In this document: piece by piece, positions 1 to 11,965 of the stretch
Numbering within the stretch: position 1 is the first letter of the stretch
Layout of the letters: the number at the start of each line of letters is the position of its first letter
Source of the DNA: Phytobacter massiliensis JC163
Lineage (GTDB): Bacteria; Pseudomonadota; Gammaproteobacteria; Enterobacterales; Enterobacteriaceae
Direction of reading: 5' to 3'
Length of the DNA stretch: 64,000 bases
NCBI RefSeq assembly: GCF_000321045.1
Contig: NZ_HE578949.1
Coordinates: 221,993-285,992 of the forward strand
Made by a program: the position numbers and the translations under genes
The notes under the pieces: model-generated
What the model was told of the DNA's origin: nothing
Databases searched by the model: none
What the model saw: the letters and a program-made list of their open reading frames with translations, nothing else

Positions 1-147
<147 letters not shown>

Positions 148-149
148 CC

Positions 150-1252
150 ATGCAGGATGAAATCTACATGGCGCGAGCGCTAAAACTGGCGCAGCGCGGG
201 CGTTTTACCACTCACCCTAACCCCAGCGTCGGCTGCGTTATCGTCAATCAGGGCGACATCGTCGGCGAAGGGTTTCACCTTCGCGCGGGCGAGCCTCATG
301 CCGAAGTGCACGCGCTGCGTATGGCCGGGGAGCGGGCGCGCGGCGCAACGGCATACGTGACGCTGGAGCCATGCAGTCATCACGGCCGCACGCCGCCCTG
401 CTGCGAAGCGCTGATTGCCGCAGGCGTCGCCCGGGTAGTCACGGCGATGCAGGACCCCAACCCGCAGGTGGCGGGCGCGGCCTCTACCGTTTGCAGCAGG
501 AAGGGATAGCCGTCAGCCACGGGCTGATGATGGCGGAGGCCGAAGCGCTGAACAAAGGCTTCCTCAAGCGTATGCGCACCGGTTTTCCCTACGTACAGCT
601 CAAGCTGGGGGCCTCGCTTGACGGGCGCACGGCGATGGCCAGCGGCGAAAGCCAGTGGATCACCTCCCCGCAGGCGCGGCGGGACGTGCAGCGTCTGCGT
701 GCCCAAAGCCACGCTATTTTAACCAGCAGCGCCACCGTGCTGGCGGATAACCCGAAACTGACCGTGCGGCGCAGCGAATTGAACGACGACGTTAACGCCG
801 TCTACCCCGAAGAGAACCTGCGCCAGCCGGTGCGTATCGTGGTGGACAGCCAGAATCGCGTCACGCCGACGCATGCGCTGGTACAGCAGCCCGGGGAGAC
901 CTGGTTTGCCCGTACCCGTGCCGACGAACGGCGCTGGCCTGAATCGGTGCGCGAGCTTATCGTGCCGGAGCACAAAGGGCGGGCCGATCTGGTCACGCTG
1001 ATGATGCTGTTGGGCAAACAGCAGATTAACAGTATCTGGGTGGAAGCGGGCGCCAGCCTTGCGGGCGCGCTGCTGCAGGCCGGGCTGGTGGATGAGCTGG
1101 TCGTCTACCTGGCGCCGAAATTACTCGGCGCGGATGCCAGAGGGTTGTGCATTCTGCCGGGGCTTGAGGCGCTGGCCGATGCGCCCTCTTTTAAATTCAA
1201 TGAGATACGGCAGGTTGGGCCGGATCTCTGTCTGCATCTTACCCACGCGTAG
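150..1252 (+). pseudogene. ribD: RibD, bifunctional riboflavin deaminase/reductase, interrupted by a one-base deletion
   Basis: RibD converts the GTP cyclohydrolase II product to 5-amino-6-ribitylamino-uracil phosphate, using an N-terminal zinc deaminase and a C-terminal NADPH reductase. The deaminase motifs are present (HAEVHALR, then PCSHHGRTPPC around residue 75). The frame then leaves the family sequence after about codon 108 (PNPQVAG) and stops at 509. The remainder (GRGLYRLQQEG onward, through the reductase domain to 1252) is in another frame. Adding one G to the G-run at 473-475 restores a 367-residue protein, exactly the E. coli length. Everything else in the gene is well conserved. 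Riboflavin synthesis is essential without uptake, so a base-calling error is at least as likely as a real mutation. Confidence 0.9.
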
Positions 1253-1300
1253 TCTCTGCTGTAAAAGGGAAGCAGCGCGTAGAATAATATGATAAAATCC

Positions 1301-1316
1301 GCCCCCCTGCGGGGGC
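1301..1316. other. GC hairpin ahead of ribH
   Basis: GCCCCC and GGGGGC form a 6-bp stem with a 4-nt loop, lying 25 bases before the ribH start and just upstream of its AAGGA ribosome site. There is no T-tract, so it is not an obvious terminator. The AT-rich stretch just upstream (about 1288-1298) could hold a ribH promoter, but I cannot assign one firmly. Confidence 0.4.
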
Positions 1317-1341
1317 CGAACTGAACCTGTGAAGGAATAGT

Positions 1342-1812
1342 ATGAACATTATTGAAGCAAACGTTGCAGCCCCTGACGCTCGCGTCGCGATTACCATCGC
1401 CCGTTTCAACAACTTTATCAACGACAGCCTGCTTGATGGCGCAGTTGATGCCCTGAAACGTATCGGTCAGGTAAAAGACGACAACATCACCGTCGTCTGG
1501 GTGCCGGGCGCCTACGAACTGCCGCTGGCCGCTGGCGCGCTTGCCAAAACCGGCAAGTACGATGCTGTTGTCGCGCTGGGCACGGTTATCCGTGGCGGCA
1601 CCGCGCATTTTGAATATGTTGCGGGCGGTGCCAGCAATGGCCTGGCGCACGTTGCCCAGGACAGTGAAATTCCGGTCGCTTTTGGTGTGCTGACTACCGA
1701 AAGCATCGAACAAGCCATCGAACGCGCTGGCACCAAAGCGGGTAACAAAGGTGCGGAAGCCGCACTGACCGCGCTTGAAATGATTAATGTATTGAAAGCC
1801 ATTAAAGGCTGA
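1342..1812 (+). CDS. ribH: 6,7-dimethyl-8-ribityllumazine synthase
   Basis: Condenses 5-amino-6-ribitylamino-uracil with dihydroxybutanone phosphate to give the lumazine that RibE dismutates to riboflavin. The protein is 156 residues, the E. coli length. It starts [15 protein letters not shown] and contains the lumazine-synthase signature region [14 protein letters not shown] and the [14 protein letters not shown] loop, whose histidine is the catalytic general base. The ATG at 1342 follows an AAGGAAT ribosome site. Its neighbour nusB starts 20 bases after the stop, and the two are conserved partners in one transcript in enterobacteria. Nothing in the sequence is odd. Confidence 0.98.
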   Translation: MNIIEANVAAPDARVAITIARFNNFINDSLLDGAVDALKRIGQVKDDNITVVWVPGAYELPLAAGALAKTGKYDAVVALGTVIRGGTAHFEYVAGGASNGLAHVAQDSEIPVAFGVLTTESIEQAIERAGTKAGNKGAEAALTALEMINVLKAIKG

Positions 1813-1831
1813 TTTTTGTAAGGGGAATTCC

Positions 1832-2251
1832 GTGAAACCTGCTGCTCGTCGCCGCGCCCGTGAGTGTGCCGTCCAGGCGCTTTACTCCTGGCAGTTGTCC
1901 CAGAACGACATCGCTGATGTTGAATACCAGTTCCTGGCGGAACAGGACGTCAAAGATGTCGACGTTCTGTACTTCCGTGAACTGCTGAGCGGGGTGGCGA
2001 CTAACAGCGCGTATCTCGACGGCCTGATGAAGCCGTACCTGTCCCGTCAGCTTGAAGAGCTGGGCCAGGTCGAAAAAGCGGTGCTGCGTATTGCGCTGTT
2101 TGAACTGTCCAAACGTGATGATGTGCCTTACAAAGTTGCGATTAACGAAGCGATCGAACTGGCGAAAACCTTCGGCGCAGAAGACAGCCATAAATTTGTC
2201 AACGGCGTGCTTGATAAAGCCGCCCCCGCGATCCGCCCCCACAAAAAATGA
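1832..2251 (+). CDS. nusB: Transcription antitermination factor NusB
   Basis: NusB binds boxA RNA together with NusE (ribosomal protein S10) and helps RNA polymerase read through terminators in rRNA operons and lambda-type phages. The 139-residue protein ([20 protein letters not shown] at the start, RPHKK at the end) has the E. coli length. The arginine-rich N-terminus that contacts boxA RNA is intact. The start is GTG at 1832, preceded by AAGGGG; this is also the conserved start in E. coli. A strong hairpin with a T-tract follows, closing the nrdR-ribDH-nusB unit before thiL. Confidence 0.98.
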   Translation: MKPAARRRARECAVQALYSWQLSQNDIADVEYQFLAEQDVKDVDVLYFRELLSGVATNSAYLDGLMKPYLSRQLEELGQVEKAVLRIALFELSKRDDVPYKVAINEAIELAKTFGAEDSHKFVNGVLDKAAPAIRPHKK

Positions 2252-2256
2252 TCCGT

Positions 2257-2305
2257 AAGCCGGAGCCGGGCGCGTTTAGGACGCGCTCGATCCGGCTTTT
2301 TTCTT
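2257..2305 (+). terminator. Rho-independent terminator after nusB
   Basis: A long stem with outer arms AAGCCGGA (2257-2264) and TCCGGCTT (2291-2298), inner arms GGGCGCGT and ACGCGCTC, then a T-rich tail. It separates nusB from thiL. Confidence 0.85.
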
Positions 2306-2326
2306 TTCTTTGCTGAGGCATAACGT

Positions 2327-3304
2327 ATGGCATGCGGCGAATTCTCTCTGATTGCCCGTTATTTTGATCGGGTAACAAGTTCGCGTCGTGATGTGGAAAC
2401 CGGCATCGGCGATGACTGCGCGCTACTCAATATTCCTGAAAAGCAGACGCTGGCTATCAGTACCGATACGCTGGTTTCGGGCATTCACTTTCTTCCTGAT
2501 ATCGATCCCGCCGATCTGGCGTACAAAGCGCTGGCGGTTAACGTGAGCGATCTGGCGGCGATGGGCGCCGATCCCGCGTGGCTGACGCTGGCGTTAACGC
2601 TGCCGGAAGTCGACGAAGACTGGCTTAAGGCATTCAGCGACAGCCTGTTTGAGCAGCTGGAATATTACGATATGCAGCTTATCGGCGGCGATACCACCCG
2701 TGGCCCGCTGTCGATGACGCTGGGTATTCATGGCTATGTACCGAACGGACGGGCGTTAAAGCGCAGCGGCGCGAAGCCGGGCGACTGGATCTATGTCACC
2801 GGTACGCCAGGCGACAGCGCCGCCGGGCTGGCTATTTTACAGCATCGACTGCGCGTGGCCGATCCGGCTGATGCCGGTTATCTGGTGAAGCGCCATGTAC
2901 GCCCGACGCCGCGTATTTTGCATGGTCAGGCGCTCAGAAGCCTTGCCAGCGCTGCTATCGATCTTTCTGACGGGCTGATTTCCGATCTGGGGCATATTGT
3001 GAACGCCAGCGGCTGCGGCGCGCGTATCGATCTGGACCTGCTGCCGTACTCCGCTGAGATGGCGCGGCACGTGGAGCCGGAGCAGGCGCTGCGCTGGGCG
3101 CTTTCCGGCGGCGAGGATTATGAACTCTGTTTTACCGTACCGGAGCTGAACCGGGGGGCGCTGGATGTCGCTATCGCTCACCTGGGCGCGTCGGTGACCT
3201 GTATCGGCCAGATGAGCGCCGATGTGGACGGGCTTAGCTTTAGCCGCGACGGTAAACCGGTAGCTCTGGACTTAAAAGGATATGACCATTTTGCCGCGCT
3301 CTAA
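2327..3304 (+). CDS. thiL: Thiamine-monophosphate kinase
   Basis: Phosphorylates thiamine monophosphate to the active cofactor thiamine diphosphate using ATP. The product is 325 residues, the E. coli ThiL length. It has the PurM/AIR-synthase-like fold motifs: the acidic metal site GIGDDCALL near residue 27, [11 protein letters not shown], the GGDTTRG loop around residue 120, and [12 protein letters not shown] around residue 210. The ATG at 2327 follows a GAGG ribosome site. The 3' end overlaps pgpA by 23 bases, implying coupled translation. The TPP made here is also the cofactor of Dxs, encoded 1.6 kb downstream on the other strand. Confidence 0.98.
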   Translation: MACGEFSLIARYFDRVTSSRRDVETGIGDDCALLNIPEKQTLAISTDTLVSGIHFLPDIDPADLAYKALAVNVSDLAAMGADPAWLTLALTLPEVDEDWLKAFSDSLFEQLEYYDMQLIGGDTTRGPLSMTLGIHGYVPNGRALKRSGAKPGDWIYVTGTPGDSAAGLAILQHRLRVADPADAGYLVKRHVRPTPRILHGQALRSLASAAIDLSDGLISDLGHIVNASGCGARIDLDLLPYSAEMARHVEPEQALRWALSGGEDYELCFTVPELNRGALDVAIAHLGASVTCIGQMSADVDGLSFSRDGKPVALDLKGYDHFAAL

Positions 3305-3797
3305 AGATATCGCCAAAAGCCGCCTGAAAATGAGCAACCCCTGGCATCTGCTGGCGACGGGGTTCGGCAGTGGCTTAAGCCCTGTCGTTCCCGGTACGAT
3401 GGGTTCGCTGGCGTCGATTCCCTTCTGGTATGCGATGACCTTTTTACCCTGGCAGCTCTATTCGCTGGTGGTGATGCTGGGCATCAGCCTCGGGGTTTAT
3501 CTCTGCCATCAGACGGCGAAAGATATGGGCGTGCACGACCACGGCAGTATCGTCTGGGATGAATTTATCGGCATGTGGATAACCCTGATGGCGCTGCCCA
3601 CCAACGACTGGCAGTGGGTCGCCGCCGGGTTTGTGATTTTCCGTATCCTTGATATGTGGAAGCCGTGGCCTATCCGCTGGTTCGACCGTAACGTGCATGG
3701 CGGTATGGGGATTATGGTGGACGATATCGTCGCCGGAGTTATTTCAGCGGGCGTGCTCTATTTTATTGGTCATCACTGGCCGATAGGCATTATTTAA
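3282..3797 (+). CDS. pgpA: Phosphatidylglycerophosphatase A
   Basis: Inner-membrane phosphatase that removes the phosphate from phosphatidylglycerophosphate to make phosphatidylglycerol. The protein has 171 residues. It shows the PgpA family pattern: [13 protein letters not shown] near residue 35, the acidic [10 protein letters not shown] motif, and [15 protein letters not shown], with hydrophobic segments suited to several membrane spans. The ATG at 3282 lies inside the end of thiL; the alternative start at the MSNPWHLL methionine would lose the conserved N-terminus shared with E. coli. A palindromic element follows the stop. Confidence 0.97.
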   Translation: MTILPRSKDIAKSRLKMSNPWHLLATGFGSGLSPVVPGTMGSLASIPFWYAMTFLPWQLYSLVVMLGISLGVYLCHQTAKDMGVHDHGSIVWDEFIGMWITLMALPTNDWQWVAAGFVIFRILDMWKPWPIRWFDRNVHGGMGIMVDDIVAGVISAGVLYFIGHHWPIGII

Positions 3798-3799
3798 TC

Positions 3800-3848
3800 C
3801 CGGATGCGCTGCGCTTCTCCGGACTGATAGTCATGGCAGCGCATCCGG
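3800..3848. repeat. REP-like palindrome between pgpA and yajO
   Basis: A perfect 13-bp inverted repeat (CCGGATGCGCTGC at 3800-3812, complement at 3836-3848) encloses a second GC-rich motif. The CCGGATGCG...GCGCATCCGG form is typical of enterobacterial REP/BIME elements. It lies between convergent genes and probably also stabilises or terminates both mRNAs. Confidence 0.7.
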
Positions 3849-3857
3849 TTACGTGCC

Positions 3858-4832
3858 TTATTTAAAGCCGACTACCGGGTGCGGCTTATAGGGCGTTTCC
3901 AGTTCGGCGAGCTGTTCCGGTTTGAGCGTCAGGTCTACCGCCTGTAACAACTCATCAAGCTGCTCTTCACGGGATGCGCCAATAATCGGCGCGGCAACGC
4001 CCGGTTTGCTCAGCAGCCAGGCCAGCGCCACCTGAGCGCGGGTGGCGTCAAGCTCTTCGGCGACGCCGCCTAACCGTTCTGCAATCTGCGCGTCGTTTTC
4101 GTCGCTGTCGTTATAGAGCTTTTTGCCCACTTCGTCCGAGACCAGCCGCGCGGTGGTTTCCCCCCACGGGCGGGTCAGGCGTCCGCGCGCCAGCGGGCTC
4201 CAGGGGATCACCGCCACGCCCTCTTTGTAACACAGCGGCAGCATCTCCTGCTCCTCTTCACGGTAGATGAGGTTGTAATGGTTTTGCATGGTGACGAAGG
4301 GGGCCCAGCCATTCTGTTCCTGTAGCGCCAGCGCCTGAGCAAACTGGTGCGCATGCATGGATGATGCGCCGATATAGCGCGCCTTACCGGCTTTCACCAC
4401 GTCGTTCAGCGCCTCCAGCGTCTCTTCAATCGGCGTGTTGTAGTCCCAGCGGTGAATCTGCAACAAATCTACGTAGTCCATACCCAGACGTTGCAGGCTG
4501 TCATCAATAGAGCGCATGATCTGAGCGCGGGAGAGGCCCTCGGTCAACGTGCCGGAGGGATAGTAGACTTTGGTGGCAACAACAACATCTTCCCGGCGGG
4601 CAAAGTCACGGAGCGCGCGGCCGACAATCTCTTCACTGCTGCCGTCGGAATAGCTGTTGGCGGTGTCGAAGAAGTTAATGCCGCCGTTGAGCGCGTGCTG
4701 AATAAGCAGACGGCTGCTCTCTTCCGGCAGCGTCCATGCGTGGTTGCCCCGGTCAGGCTCGCCAAAGGTCATACAACCCAGGCAAAGGCGGGAAACTTTA
4801 AGGTCTGTTTTTCCTAACGTGTTGTATTGCAT
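3858..4832 (-). CDS. yajO: Aldo/keto reductase YajO
   Basis: NADP-dependent aldo/keto reductase of the AKR11-like group; E. coli YajO has been linked to 1-deoxyxylulose 5-phosphate formation and reduction of several aldehydes. The 324-residue protein carries the family tetrad region: DTANSYSDGSSEE (Asp and Tyr), VVVATKV (Lys) and QIHRWDYNTP (His). The C-terminal ITGAS-like cofactor site is seen as APIIGASREEQLDE. It sits beside dxs on the same strand with a 63-base gap, the conserved arrangement in enterobacteria. Its true physiological substrate is not evident from sequence. Confidence 0.95.
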   Translation of the reverse strand: MQYNTLGKTDLKVSRLCLGCMTFGEPDRGNHAWTLPEESSRLLIQHALNGGINFFDTANSYSDGSSEEIVGRALRDFARREDVVVATKVYYPSGTLTEGLSRAQIMRSIDDSLQRLGMDYVDLLQIHRWDYNTPIEETLEALNDVVKAGKARYIGASSMHAHQFAQALALQEQNGWAPFVTMQNHYNLIYREEEQEMLPLCYKEGVAVIPWSPLARGRLTRPWGETTARLVSDEVGKKLYNDSDENDAQIAERLGGVAEELDATRAQVALAWLLSKPGVAAPIIGASREEQLDELLQAVDLTLKPEQLAELETPYKPHPVVGFK

Positions 4833-4895
4833 GGGTCCACTCCTGCTTATGATTAAAAACGTGACTCTTAATCATAGCAGGAGGGAAAGGGGAGG

Positions 4896-6758
4896 TTATG
4901 CGAGCCAGCCCCGGATCTTCGCCTCGATGCCGGTAGCATCAAACCCCAGATCGGCACGGGCTTCTTCCTGAGTCCCCTGCGGAATGAAGAAGTCAGGCAG
5001 GCCGAGGTTGAGCACCGGCACCGGCTTGCGACTGGCCATCAGCACCTCGTTAACGCCGCTGCCCGCGCCGCCGATAATCGCGTTCTCCTCCAGCGTGACC
5101 AGCGACGTATGCCGTGCCGCCAGGTCGAGGATCAGCGCCTCATCCAGCGGCTTAGCGAAGCGCATATCCACCAGCGTAGCATTGAGCGCTTCTGCCGCTT
5201 TGGCCGCTTCCGGTAGCAGGGTACCGAAGTTCAGGATCGCTACTTTTTCACCTTCGCGTTTCACCACCCCTTTGCCAATCGGCAGGGAGGCCAGCGGCTC
5301 AAGCGGTACGCCCAGCGCGTTGCCGCGCGGGTAACGCACCGCGCTCGGACCGTCCTGGTAGTGATAGCCGGTGTAGAGCATCTGGCGGCATTCATTCTCG
5401 TCGCTGGGGGTCATGATGACCATGCCCGGGATGCAGCGTAGATAGGAGATATCAAACGCCCCCTGATGGGTCTGACCATCCGCGCCGACGATCCCGGCGC
5501 GGTCGATAGCGAACAGCACCGGCAGCTTCTGAATCGCCACGTCATGGATCACCTGATCGTAGGCGCGCTGCAGGAAAGTCGAGTAGATTGCCACCACCGG
5601 CTTATAACCGCCAATCGCCAGCCCGGCGGCAAAGGTTACCGCGTGCTGTTCGGCAATCGCCACGTCAAAGTATTGATCGGGGTATTTTTTGGAAAACGCC
5701 ACCATCCCGGAGCCTTCGCGCATCGCCGGGGTGATTGCCATCAGCTTGTTGTCGCTGGCGGCAGTTTCGCACAGCCAGTCGCCGAAAATTTTAGAGTAGC
5801 TGGGCATACCGCCGCTGCTTTTCGGCAGGCAGCCGCTGGTAGGATCGAATTTCGGCACCGCATGGAAAGTGATAGGGTCTTTTTCCGCAGGCTCGTAGCC
5901 GCGCCCTTTTTTGGTCATGATATGCAGGAACTGCGGGCCTTTCAGACCGCGCATATTCTTGAGGGTATGCACCAGCCCCAGCACGTCATGGCCGTCAACC
6001 GGGCCGATATAGTTAAAGCCCAGCTCTTCAAACAGCGTGCCCGGCACGACCATGCCTTTGATGTGCTCCTCGGTACGCTTGATAAGCTCTTTGATGGGCG
6101 GCACGTTGGAGAGGACTTTTTTGCCGCCTTCACGCAGGGTGGAGTAGAGCTTGCCGGAAAGCAGCTGCGCCAGGTGATTATTGAGCGCGCCGACGTTCTC
6201 GGAAATCGACATCTCATTATCGTTAAGCACCACCAGCATATCGGGGCGAATATCCCCGGCGTGGTTCATTGCTTCAAAGGCCATCCCGGCGGTGATCGCG
6301 CCGTCGCCAATCACGCAGACGGTGCGGCGCTGTTTGCCTTCTTTCGCCGCCGCTACCGCAACACCTATCCCGGCGCTGATGGAGGTCGAAGAGTGGCCCA
6401 CGCTCAGCACGTCATATTCGCTTTCTCCGCGCCACGGGAACGGGTGCAGGCCATCCTTCTGCCGGATGGTATCTATCCGGTCGCGGCGACCGGTGAGAAT
6501 TTTGTGCGGGTATGCCTGGTGGCCCACGTCCCAGATCAGCTGATCGAACGGGGTGTTGTAGACATAATGCAGCGCTACGGTCAGCTCCACCGTGCCAAGC
6601 CCGGAGGCGAAGTGGCCGCTGGAACGACTCACGCTGTCGAGCAGATAGCGGCGCAGTTCGTCACACAGCTTCGGCAGGTTTTCCCTGGGCAACAGGCGCA
6701 AATCCTGAGTGGAATCGACCAGCGCCAGCGTCGGGTATTTGGCTATATCAAAACTCAT
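4896..6758 (-). CDS. dxs: 1-deoxy-D-xylulose-5-phosphate synthase
   Basis: First enzyme of the MEP isoprenoid pathway: it condenses pyruvate with glyceraldehyde 3-phosphate using thiamine diphosphate, feeding isoprenoids, thiamine and pyridoxal. It has 620 residues, the family length. Visible motifs are the [11 protein letters not shown] substrate region (about residue 82), the TPP/Mg motif [18 protein letters not shown] with the following LNDNEMSIS (about residues 150-185), and the catalytic glutamate region [15 protein letters not shown] near residue 370. It lies downstream of xseB and ispA on the same strand, the standard xseB-ispA-dxs operon. Confidence 0.98.
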   Translation of the reverse strand: MSFDIAKYPTLALVDSTQDLRLLPRENLPKLCDELRRYLLDSVSRSSGHFASGLGTVELTVALHYVYNTPFDQLIWDVGHQAYPHKILTGRRDRIDTIRQKDGLHPFPWRGESEYDVLSVGHSSTSISAGIGVAVAAAKEGKQRRTVCVIGDGAITAGMAFEAMNHAGDIRPDMLVVLNDNEMSISENVGALNNHLAQLLSGKLYSTLREGGKKVLSNVPPIKELIKRTEEHIKGMVVPGTLFEELGFNYIGPVDGHDVLGLVHTLKNMRGLKGPQFLHIMTKKGRGYEPAEKDPITFHAVPKFDPTSGCLPKSSGGMPSYSKIFGDWLCETAASDNKLMAITPAMREGSGMVAFSKKYPDQYFDVAIAEQHAVTFAAGLAIGGYKPVVAIYSTFLQRAYDQVIHDVAIQKLPVLFAIDRAGIVGADGQTHQGAFDISYLRCIPGMVIMTPSDENECRQMLYTGYHYQDGPSAVRYPRGNALGVPLEPLASLPIGKGVVKREGEKVAILNFGTLLPEAAKAAEALNATLVDMRFAKPLDEALILDLAARHTSLVTLEENAIIGGAGSGVNEVLMASRKPVPVLNLGLPDFFIPQGTQEEARADLGFDATGIEAKIRGWLA

Positions 6759-6844
6759 CAGAGACTCATCGTGCTTATCATAGTTTTTGCCGCAGAGGCT
6801 TTTCCACGCCTCTGCAAACCAAACTAATCAGCATCATTGTTAGT

Positions 6845-7744
6845 TTATTTATCACGCTGGATTATGTAGTTCGCCAGTGCTTCCAGTGCCGTCGTATCCA
6901 GTGATTGCGCAGCCAGTTGATCGAGTGAGTGACGTGCGTCGGCAATCAGATCGCGGGCTTTTGTTCGGGCTTGCTCAAGACCCAGCAAAGCAGGATAGGT
7001 ACTTTTGCCGAGCTGCTGATCGGCCCCCTGACGTTTGCCAAGCGTTGCAGTATCGCCGACAACATCCAGTATGTCATCCTGTACCTGGAATGCTAGGCCA
7101 ATACTTTGCGCATATCGGTCGAGTACCGGCAACCACTGGCGGCCAGCCTCGCCAGCGCTCAGCGCGCCCATTCTTACCGCTGCCAGAATCAGCGCGCCGG
7201 TCTTGTGGCGGTGGATGCGTTCAAGCGCCTGTAAATCCACCTGCTGACCTTCGGCGGCGAGATCAAGCGCCTGGCCGCCGCACATGCCTGCCGCGCCGCT
7301 GGCCATCGCCAGTTCGCGGATCATCGCGAGACGGTCTTCGGCGGCCACATCGGACATCGGCGCATCGCTAAGGATAGTAAACGCCAGCGTTTGCAGCGCG
7401 TCGCCCGCGAGAATTGCGTTCGCTTCGCCAAATTTAACGTGGCATGTCGGCAGGCCGCGACGCAGATCGTCATCGTCCATCGCCGGCAGGTCGTCATGAA
7501 TAAGCGAATAAGCGTGAATGCACTCCACTGCCGCTGCGGGGGCGTCCAGCGTCTCCTGGCTTACGCCGAACATGCCGCCGGTGGCGTAGACCAGAAACGG
7601 GCGCAGACGTTTACCGCCTAATAGTGTGCCGTATTGCATCGCCTCGACCAGCGGAGTGTTCTGAAAGGGAAGGGGAGCGATAAAGCGCCGCAGGGCATCG
7701 TTGGCCTGTTCGACGCAGGCCTGTAGCTGTTGGTTGAAATCCAT
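6845..7744 (-). CDS. ispA: Farnesyl diphosphate synthase
   Basis: Adds isopentenyl diphosphate to dimethylallyl and geranyl diphosphate to make farnesyl diphosphate, the precursor of undecaprenyl phosphate, quinones and heme O. The protein has 299 residues. The first aspartate-rich motif is [10 protein letters not shown] near residue 84, the second is DDILD near residue 224, with [10 protein letters not shown] (IPP binding) near residue 43. Its start codon directly abuts the xseB stop. The product farnesyl diphosphate is also the substrate of CyoE (heme O synthase), encoded about 19 kb away. Confidence 0.98.
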   Translation of the reverse strand: MDFNQQLQACVEQANDALRRFIAPLPFQNTPLVEAMQYGTLLGGKRLRPFLVYATGGMFGVSQETLDAPAAAVECIHAYSLIHDDLPAMDDDDLRRGLPTCHVKFGEANAILAGDALQTLAFTILSDAPMSDVAAEDRLAMIRELAMASGAAGMCGGQALDLAAEGQQVDLQALERIHRHKTGALILAAVRMGALSAGEAGRQWLPVLDRYAQSIGLAFQVQDDILDVVGDTATLGKRQGADQQLGKSTYPALLGLEQARTKARDLIADARHSLDQLAAQSLDTTALEALANYIIQRDK

Positions 7745-7987
7745 TTATTCGTTATCCGGCGTGAACGGCGTAAGCGGCGCCTCGTCATTGTCCGACAGCA
7801 AAATTTGTACGCGCTGCTCCGCCTGCTGGAGTTTCACCTGCCCCTGGCGCGCCAGCTGCACGCCGCGTTCGAACTCGTTGAGCGCCTCTTCAAGAGGCAG
7901 GTCGCCGCTTTCCAGGCGGGTAACAATCTTTTCCAGCTCGTTGAGCGATGTTTCGAAGCTGGCGGGTACGTCGTTTTTCTTTGGCAT
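7745..7987 (-). CDS. xseB: Exodeoxyribonuclease VII small subunit
   Basis: Small subunit of the ATP-independent single-strand exonuclease VII; several copies form a helical collar on the XseA subunit, which is encoded elsewhere. The 80-residue protein begins [19 protein letters not shown] and has the family core [20 protein letters not shown], followed by a coiled-coil-like helix rich in Q, L and E. It is the first gene of the xseB-ispA-dxs unit; the divergent thiI starts 228 bases away, so both promoters lie in that gap. Confidence 0.97.
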   Translation of the reverse strand: MPKKNDVPASFETSLNELEKIVTRLESGDLPLEEALNEFERGVQLARQGQVKLQQAEQRVQILLSDNDEAPLTPFTPDNE

Positions 7988-8215
7988 AGTGAATGTCTGA
8001 CTCTTATTGAAACTGGCTACGTTATGGTAGCGAAGTCGCGGCGCTTAGCAAATAACGCGCAATGGTCATGCAAAGTGCACAGGAAATCCGCGATGGTGGT
8101 ATACTTGCGCGCCTGGATGCAGCCGCGAAGCATGTTGAATGATTTTGTGACTATGGGCTGCAGTACTCTTTTCCATTATCAGCCCTCCCGGGCTCATCAA
8201 CGAACCATTGCCGCC

Positions 8216-9664
8216 ATGAAGTTTATCATTAAATTGTTCCCGGAAATCACCATCAAAAGCCAATCTGTGCGTTTGCGCTTTATTAAAATTCTTACCGGGA
8301 ATATTCGCAACGTCCTCAAAAATCACGATGAGACGCTTGCCGTTGTCCGCCACTGGGACCATATCGAAGTCCGCGCGAAAGATGAGAATCAGCGCCTGGC
8401 CATTCGCGACGCCCTGACCCGCATTCCGGGGATTCACCATATTCTGGAAGTGGAAGATGTGCCTTTCACCTCCCTGCACGACATCTTCGAAAAAGCGCTG
8501 GCGCAGTACCGCGAGCAGATCGAGGGTAAAACGTTTTGCGTACGCGTTAAACGTCGCGGCAAACATGAGTTTAGTTCGATTGAAGTAGAACGCTACGTGG
8601 GCGGCGGCCTGAATCAGCATGTTGAATCGGCGCGCGTGAAGCTGACGCACCCGGACGTCACGGTCAATCTGGAGATTGAAGATGACCGTCTGCTGCTGGT
8701 GAAGGGACGTTACGAAGGTATCGGCGGCTTCCCTATCGGCACCCAGGAAGATGTGCTGTCGCTCATCTCCGGCGGTTTCGACTCCGGTGTCTCCAGCTAT
8801 ATGCTGATGCGTCGCGGCTGCCGCGTGCACTACTGCTTCTTTAACCTCGGTGGCGCGGCCCATGAAATCGGCGTGCGCCAGGTTGCGCACTATCTGTGGA
8901 ACCGCTTTGGCAGCTCGCACCGTGTGCGTTTCGTCGCCATCAACTTTGAGCCGGTGGTAGGCGAAATCCTCGAAAAGGTGGACGACGGCCAGATGGGCGT
9001 GGTGCTTAAGCGCATGATGGTGCGCGCAGCGTCAAAAGTGGCTGAACGCTACGGCGTGCAGGCGCTGGTGACCGGCGAGGCGCTGGGCCAGGTCTCCAGC
9101 CAGACGCTGACCAACCTGCGTCTGATCGACAATGTCTCCGACACCCTGATTCTGCGCCCGCTTATCTCTCACGATAAAGAGCACATCATCAACCTGGCGC
9201 GTGAGATCGGCACCGAAGATTTTGCCCGCACGATGCCGGAATATTGCGGTGTGATTTCAAAAAGCCCAACGGTGAAAGCCGTGAAGGCCAGAATTGAAGC
9301 CGAAGAGGAAAACTTCGATTTCGCCATTCTCGACCGGGTGGTAGAAGAGGCGTCCAATATCGATATTCGTGATATCGCCGCCCAGACCAGTGAAACGGTC
9401 GTGGAAGTTGAAACGGTAAGCGGTTTTGGCCCCAACGATGTGATCCTGGATATTCGTTCTATCGACGAGCAGGACGACAAGCCGCTGGCGGTAGAGGGCA
9501 TCGACGTGGTGTCGCTGCCGTTCTATAAGCTGAGCACTAAGTTTGGCGACCTCGACCAGAACAAAACCTGGCTGCTGTGGTGCGAGCGTGGGGTGATGAG
9601 CCGCCTGCAGGCGCTCTATCTGCGCGAACAGGGGTTCAGCAATGTGAAGGTGTACCGGCCTTAA
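8216..9664 (+). CDS. thiI: tRNA 4-thiouridine synthase / ThiS sulfurtransferase
   Basis: Transfers sulfur from IscS to uridine 8 of tRNA and to ThiS for thiazole synthesis. The protein has 482 residues. Order of domains: N-terminal ferredoxin-like and THUMP region (residues 1-165), PP-loop ATP pyrophosphatase with [11 protein letters not shown] near residue 180, and a C-terminal rhodanese domain with the active cysteine in [10 protein letters not shown] near residue 456. The reading frame stays open far upstream, but the start [12 protein letters not shown] at 8216 is that of E. coli ThiI and gives the family length, so the upstream extension is rejected. Confidence 0.97.
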   Translation: MKFIIKLFPEITIKSQSVRLRFIKILTGNIRNVLKNHDETLAVVRHWDHIEVRAKDENQRLAIRDALTRIPGIHHILEVEDVPFTSLHDIFEKALAQYREQIEGKTFCVRVKRRGKHEFSSIEVERYVGGGLNQHVESARVKLTHPDVTVNLEIEDDRLLLVKGRYEGIGGFPIGTQEDVLSLISGGFDSGVSSYMLMRRGCRVHYCFFNLGGAAHEIGVRQVAHYLWNRFGSSHRVRFVAINFEPVVGEILEKVDDGQMGVVLKRMMVRAASKVAERYGVQALVTGEALGQVSSQTLTNLRLIDNVSDTLILRPLISHDKEHIINLAREIGTEDFARTMPEYCGVISKSPTVKAVKARIEAEEENFDFAILDRVVEEASNIDIRDIAAQTSETVVEVETVSGFGPNDVILDIRSIDEQDDKPLAVEGIDVVSLPFYKLSTKFGDLDQNKTWLLWCERGVMSRLQALYLREQGFSNVKVYRP

Positions 9665-9691
9665 ATAAAACTCAACAAGGATGTTGTACAC

Positions 9692-10321
9692 ATGGAAAAT
9701 GCAACTGCGCACGCACGTGAAGATAACGTGCGTTTTTCAATTAGCGTACCCGCGAACTCGCTCTCTTTTGCCGATTATTTACGGGGATCGCGTTTAACGC
9801 GGTCGGCAATGGCCGAACGCCGTCGCCTGGGCCGATTACCGCTGTTTATTATTACGGTATTCGTTGCGTGGCTGCTGCTTGCTTTGCTGGTGTCATTCTA
9901 TAACGGCAAATATCAGCTGCGTATTATAGGGTGGGCGTCAGATGGTCAAAAAGATGACTACCTCTTTTTTCTCTACAATACCGAAGCCTTATCCCTGCTG
10001 GTAGCCTGCTATATTGCGGGGGCCGTAATGGTAAGAATATCAGCGACCCGGCATCTCAAACGCTGGGCACGCCTGTTGTATACAACAAATGACGCCATTC
10101 GACATGGGTATCTCCTTGAACTGACGGACCGCGGAATAAAATGCATTCATGCTGATAATTGCTCAACTCTATTTTTAGCATGGAGCAAAGTGACAGCCCT
10201 GCACAGTGGCGATAACCATGACTATATCATCATGGAAGCATCAGGATTCTTATGGATCCCGGTTACGTTACCGGACTACCCGCGAGAGGAAATTAGCGCG
10301 TTTATCAAACAACATCTGTAG
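9692..10321 (+). CDS. YcxB-like two-span membrane protein, function unknown
   Basis: 209 residues with no counterpart at this position in E. coli. A soluble N-terminal part (1-48) is followed by two hydrophobic spans (about 49-69 and 97-117), a short basic stretch (RHLKRWARLL) and a C-terminal region (about 140-209). That region, with a WSKV motif and a closing WIPVTLPDYPREEISAFI, resembles the YcxB-like domain found in small bacterial membrane proteins. The ATG at 9692 has AAGGA upstream. It starts 27 bases after thiI on the same strand and could share its transcript; a GC hairpin follows. Low-certainty family assignment; the cellular role is unknown. Confidence 0.75.
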   Translation: MENATAHAREDNVRFSISVPANSLSFADYLRGSRLTRSAMAERRRLGRLPLFIITVFVAWLLLALLVSFYNGKYQLRIIGWASDGQKDDYLFFLYNTEALSLLVACYIAGAVMVRISATRHLKRWARLLYTTNDAIRHGYLLELTDRGIKCIHADNCSTLFLAWSKVTALHSGDNHDYIIMEASGFLWIPVTLPDYPREEISAFIKQHL

Positions 10322-10329
10322 AGATTATA

Positions 10330-10352
10330 GCGGCGGGCGCGATGCCCGCCGC
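10330..10352. terminator. Hairpin between convergent genes
   Basis: GCGGCGGGC and GCCCGCCGC form a perfect 9-bp stem with a 5-nt loop. It lies between the YcxB-like gene and yajL, which converge. There is no T-tract, so it may act as an mRNA 3' stabiliser rather than a strong terminator. Confidence 0.6.
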
Positions 10353-10357
10353 ATGGT

Positions 10358-11825
<1,468 letters not shown>

Positions 11826-11965
11826 TATTCCTCCTCACCTGCAACTGCGCCAGGCGTGACTGGATTCAGTATAGCGCCGTTGGCGGCGCACCTGACCATT
11901 ACAAGTTGAGTTATGCTTGGTTGCGGGTATTATGCATCGCAATACACAGTGAGGGAGAAGAAAAG

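Noticed and set aside
5466-6827. Long plus-strand open frame (about 450 codons) across dxs
   Set aside because: It is antisense to a conserved gene, has no family match and reflects the high GC of the coding strand. Similar long antisense frames over cyoB, tig, lon and ppiD are rejected for the same reason.
7730-8215. Upstream in-frame extension of thiI
   Set aside because: It crosses xseB and the divergent promoter region, and the known ThiI N-terminus starts at 8216.
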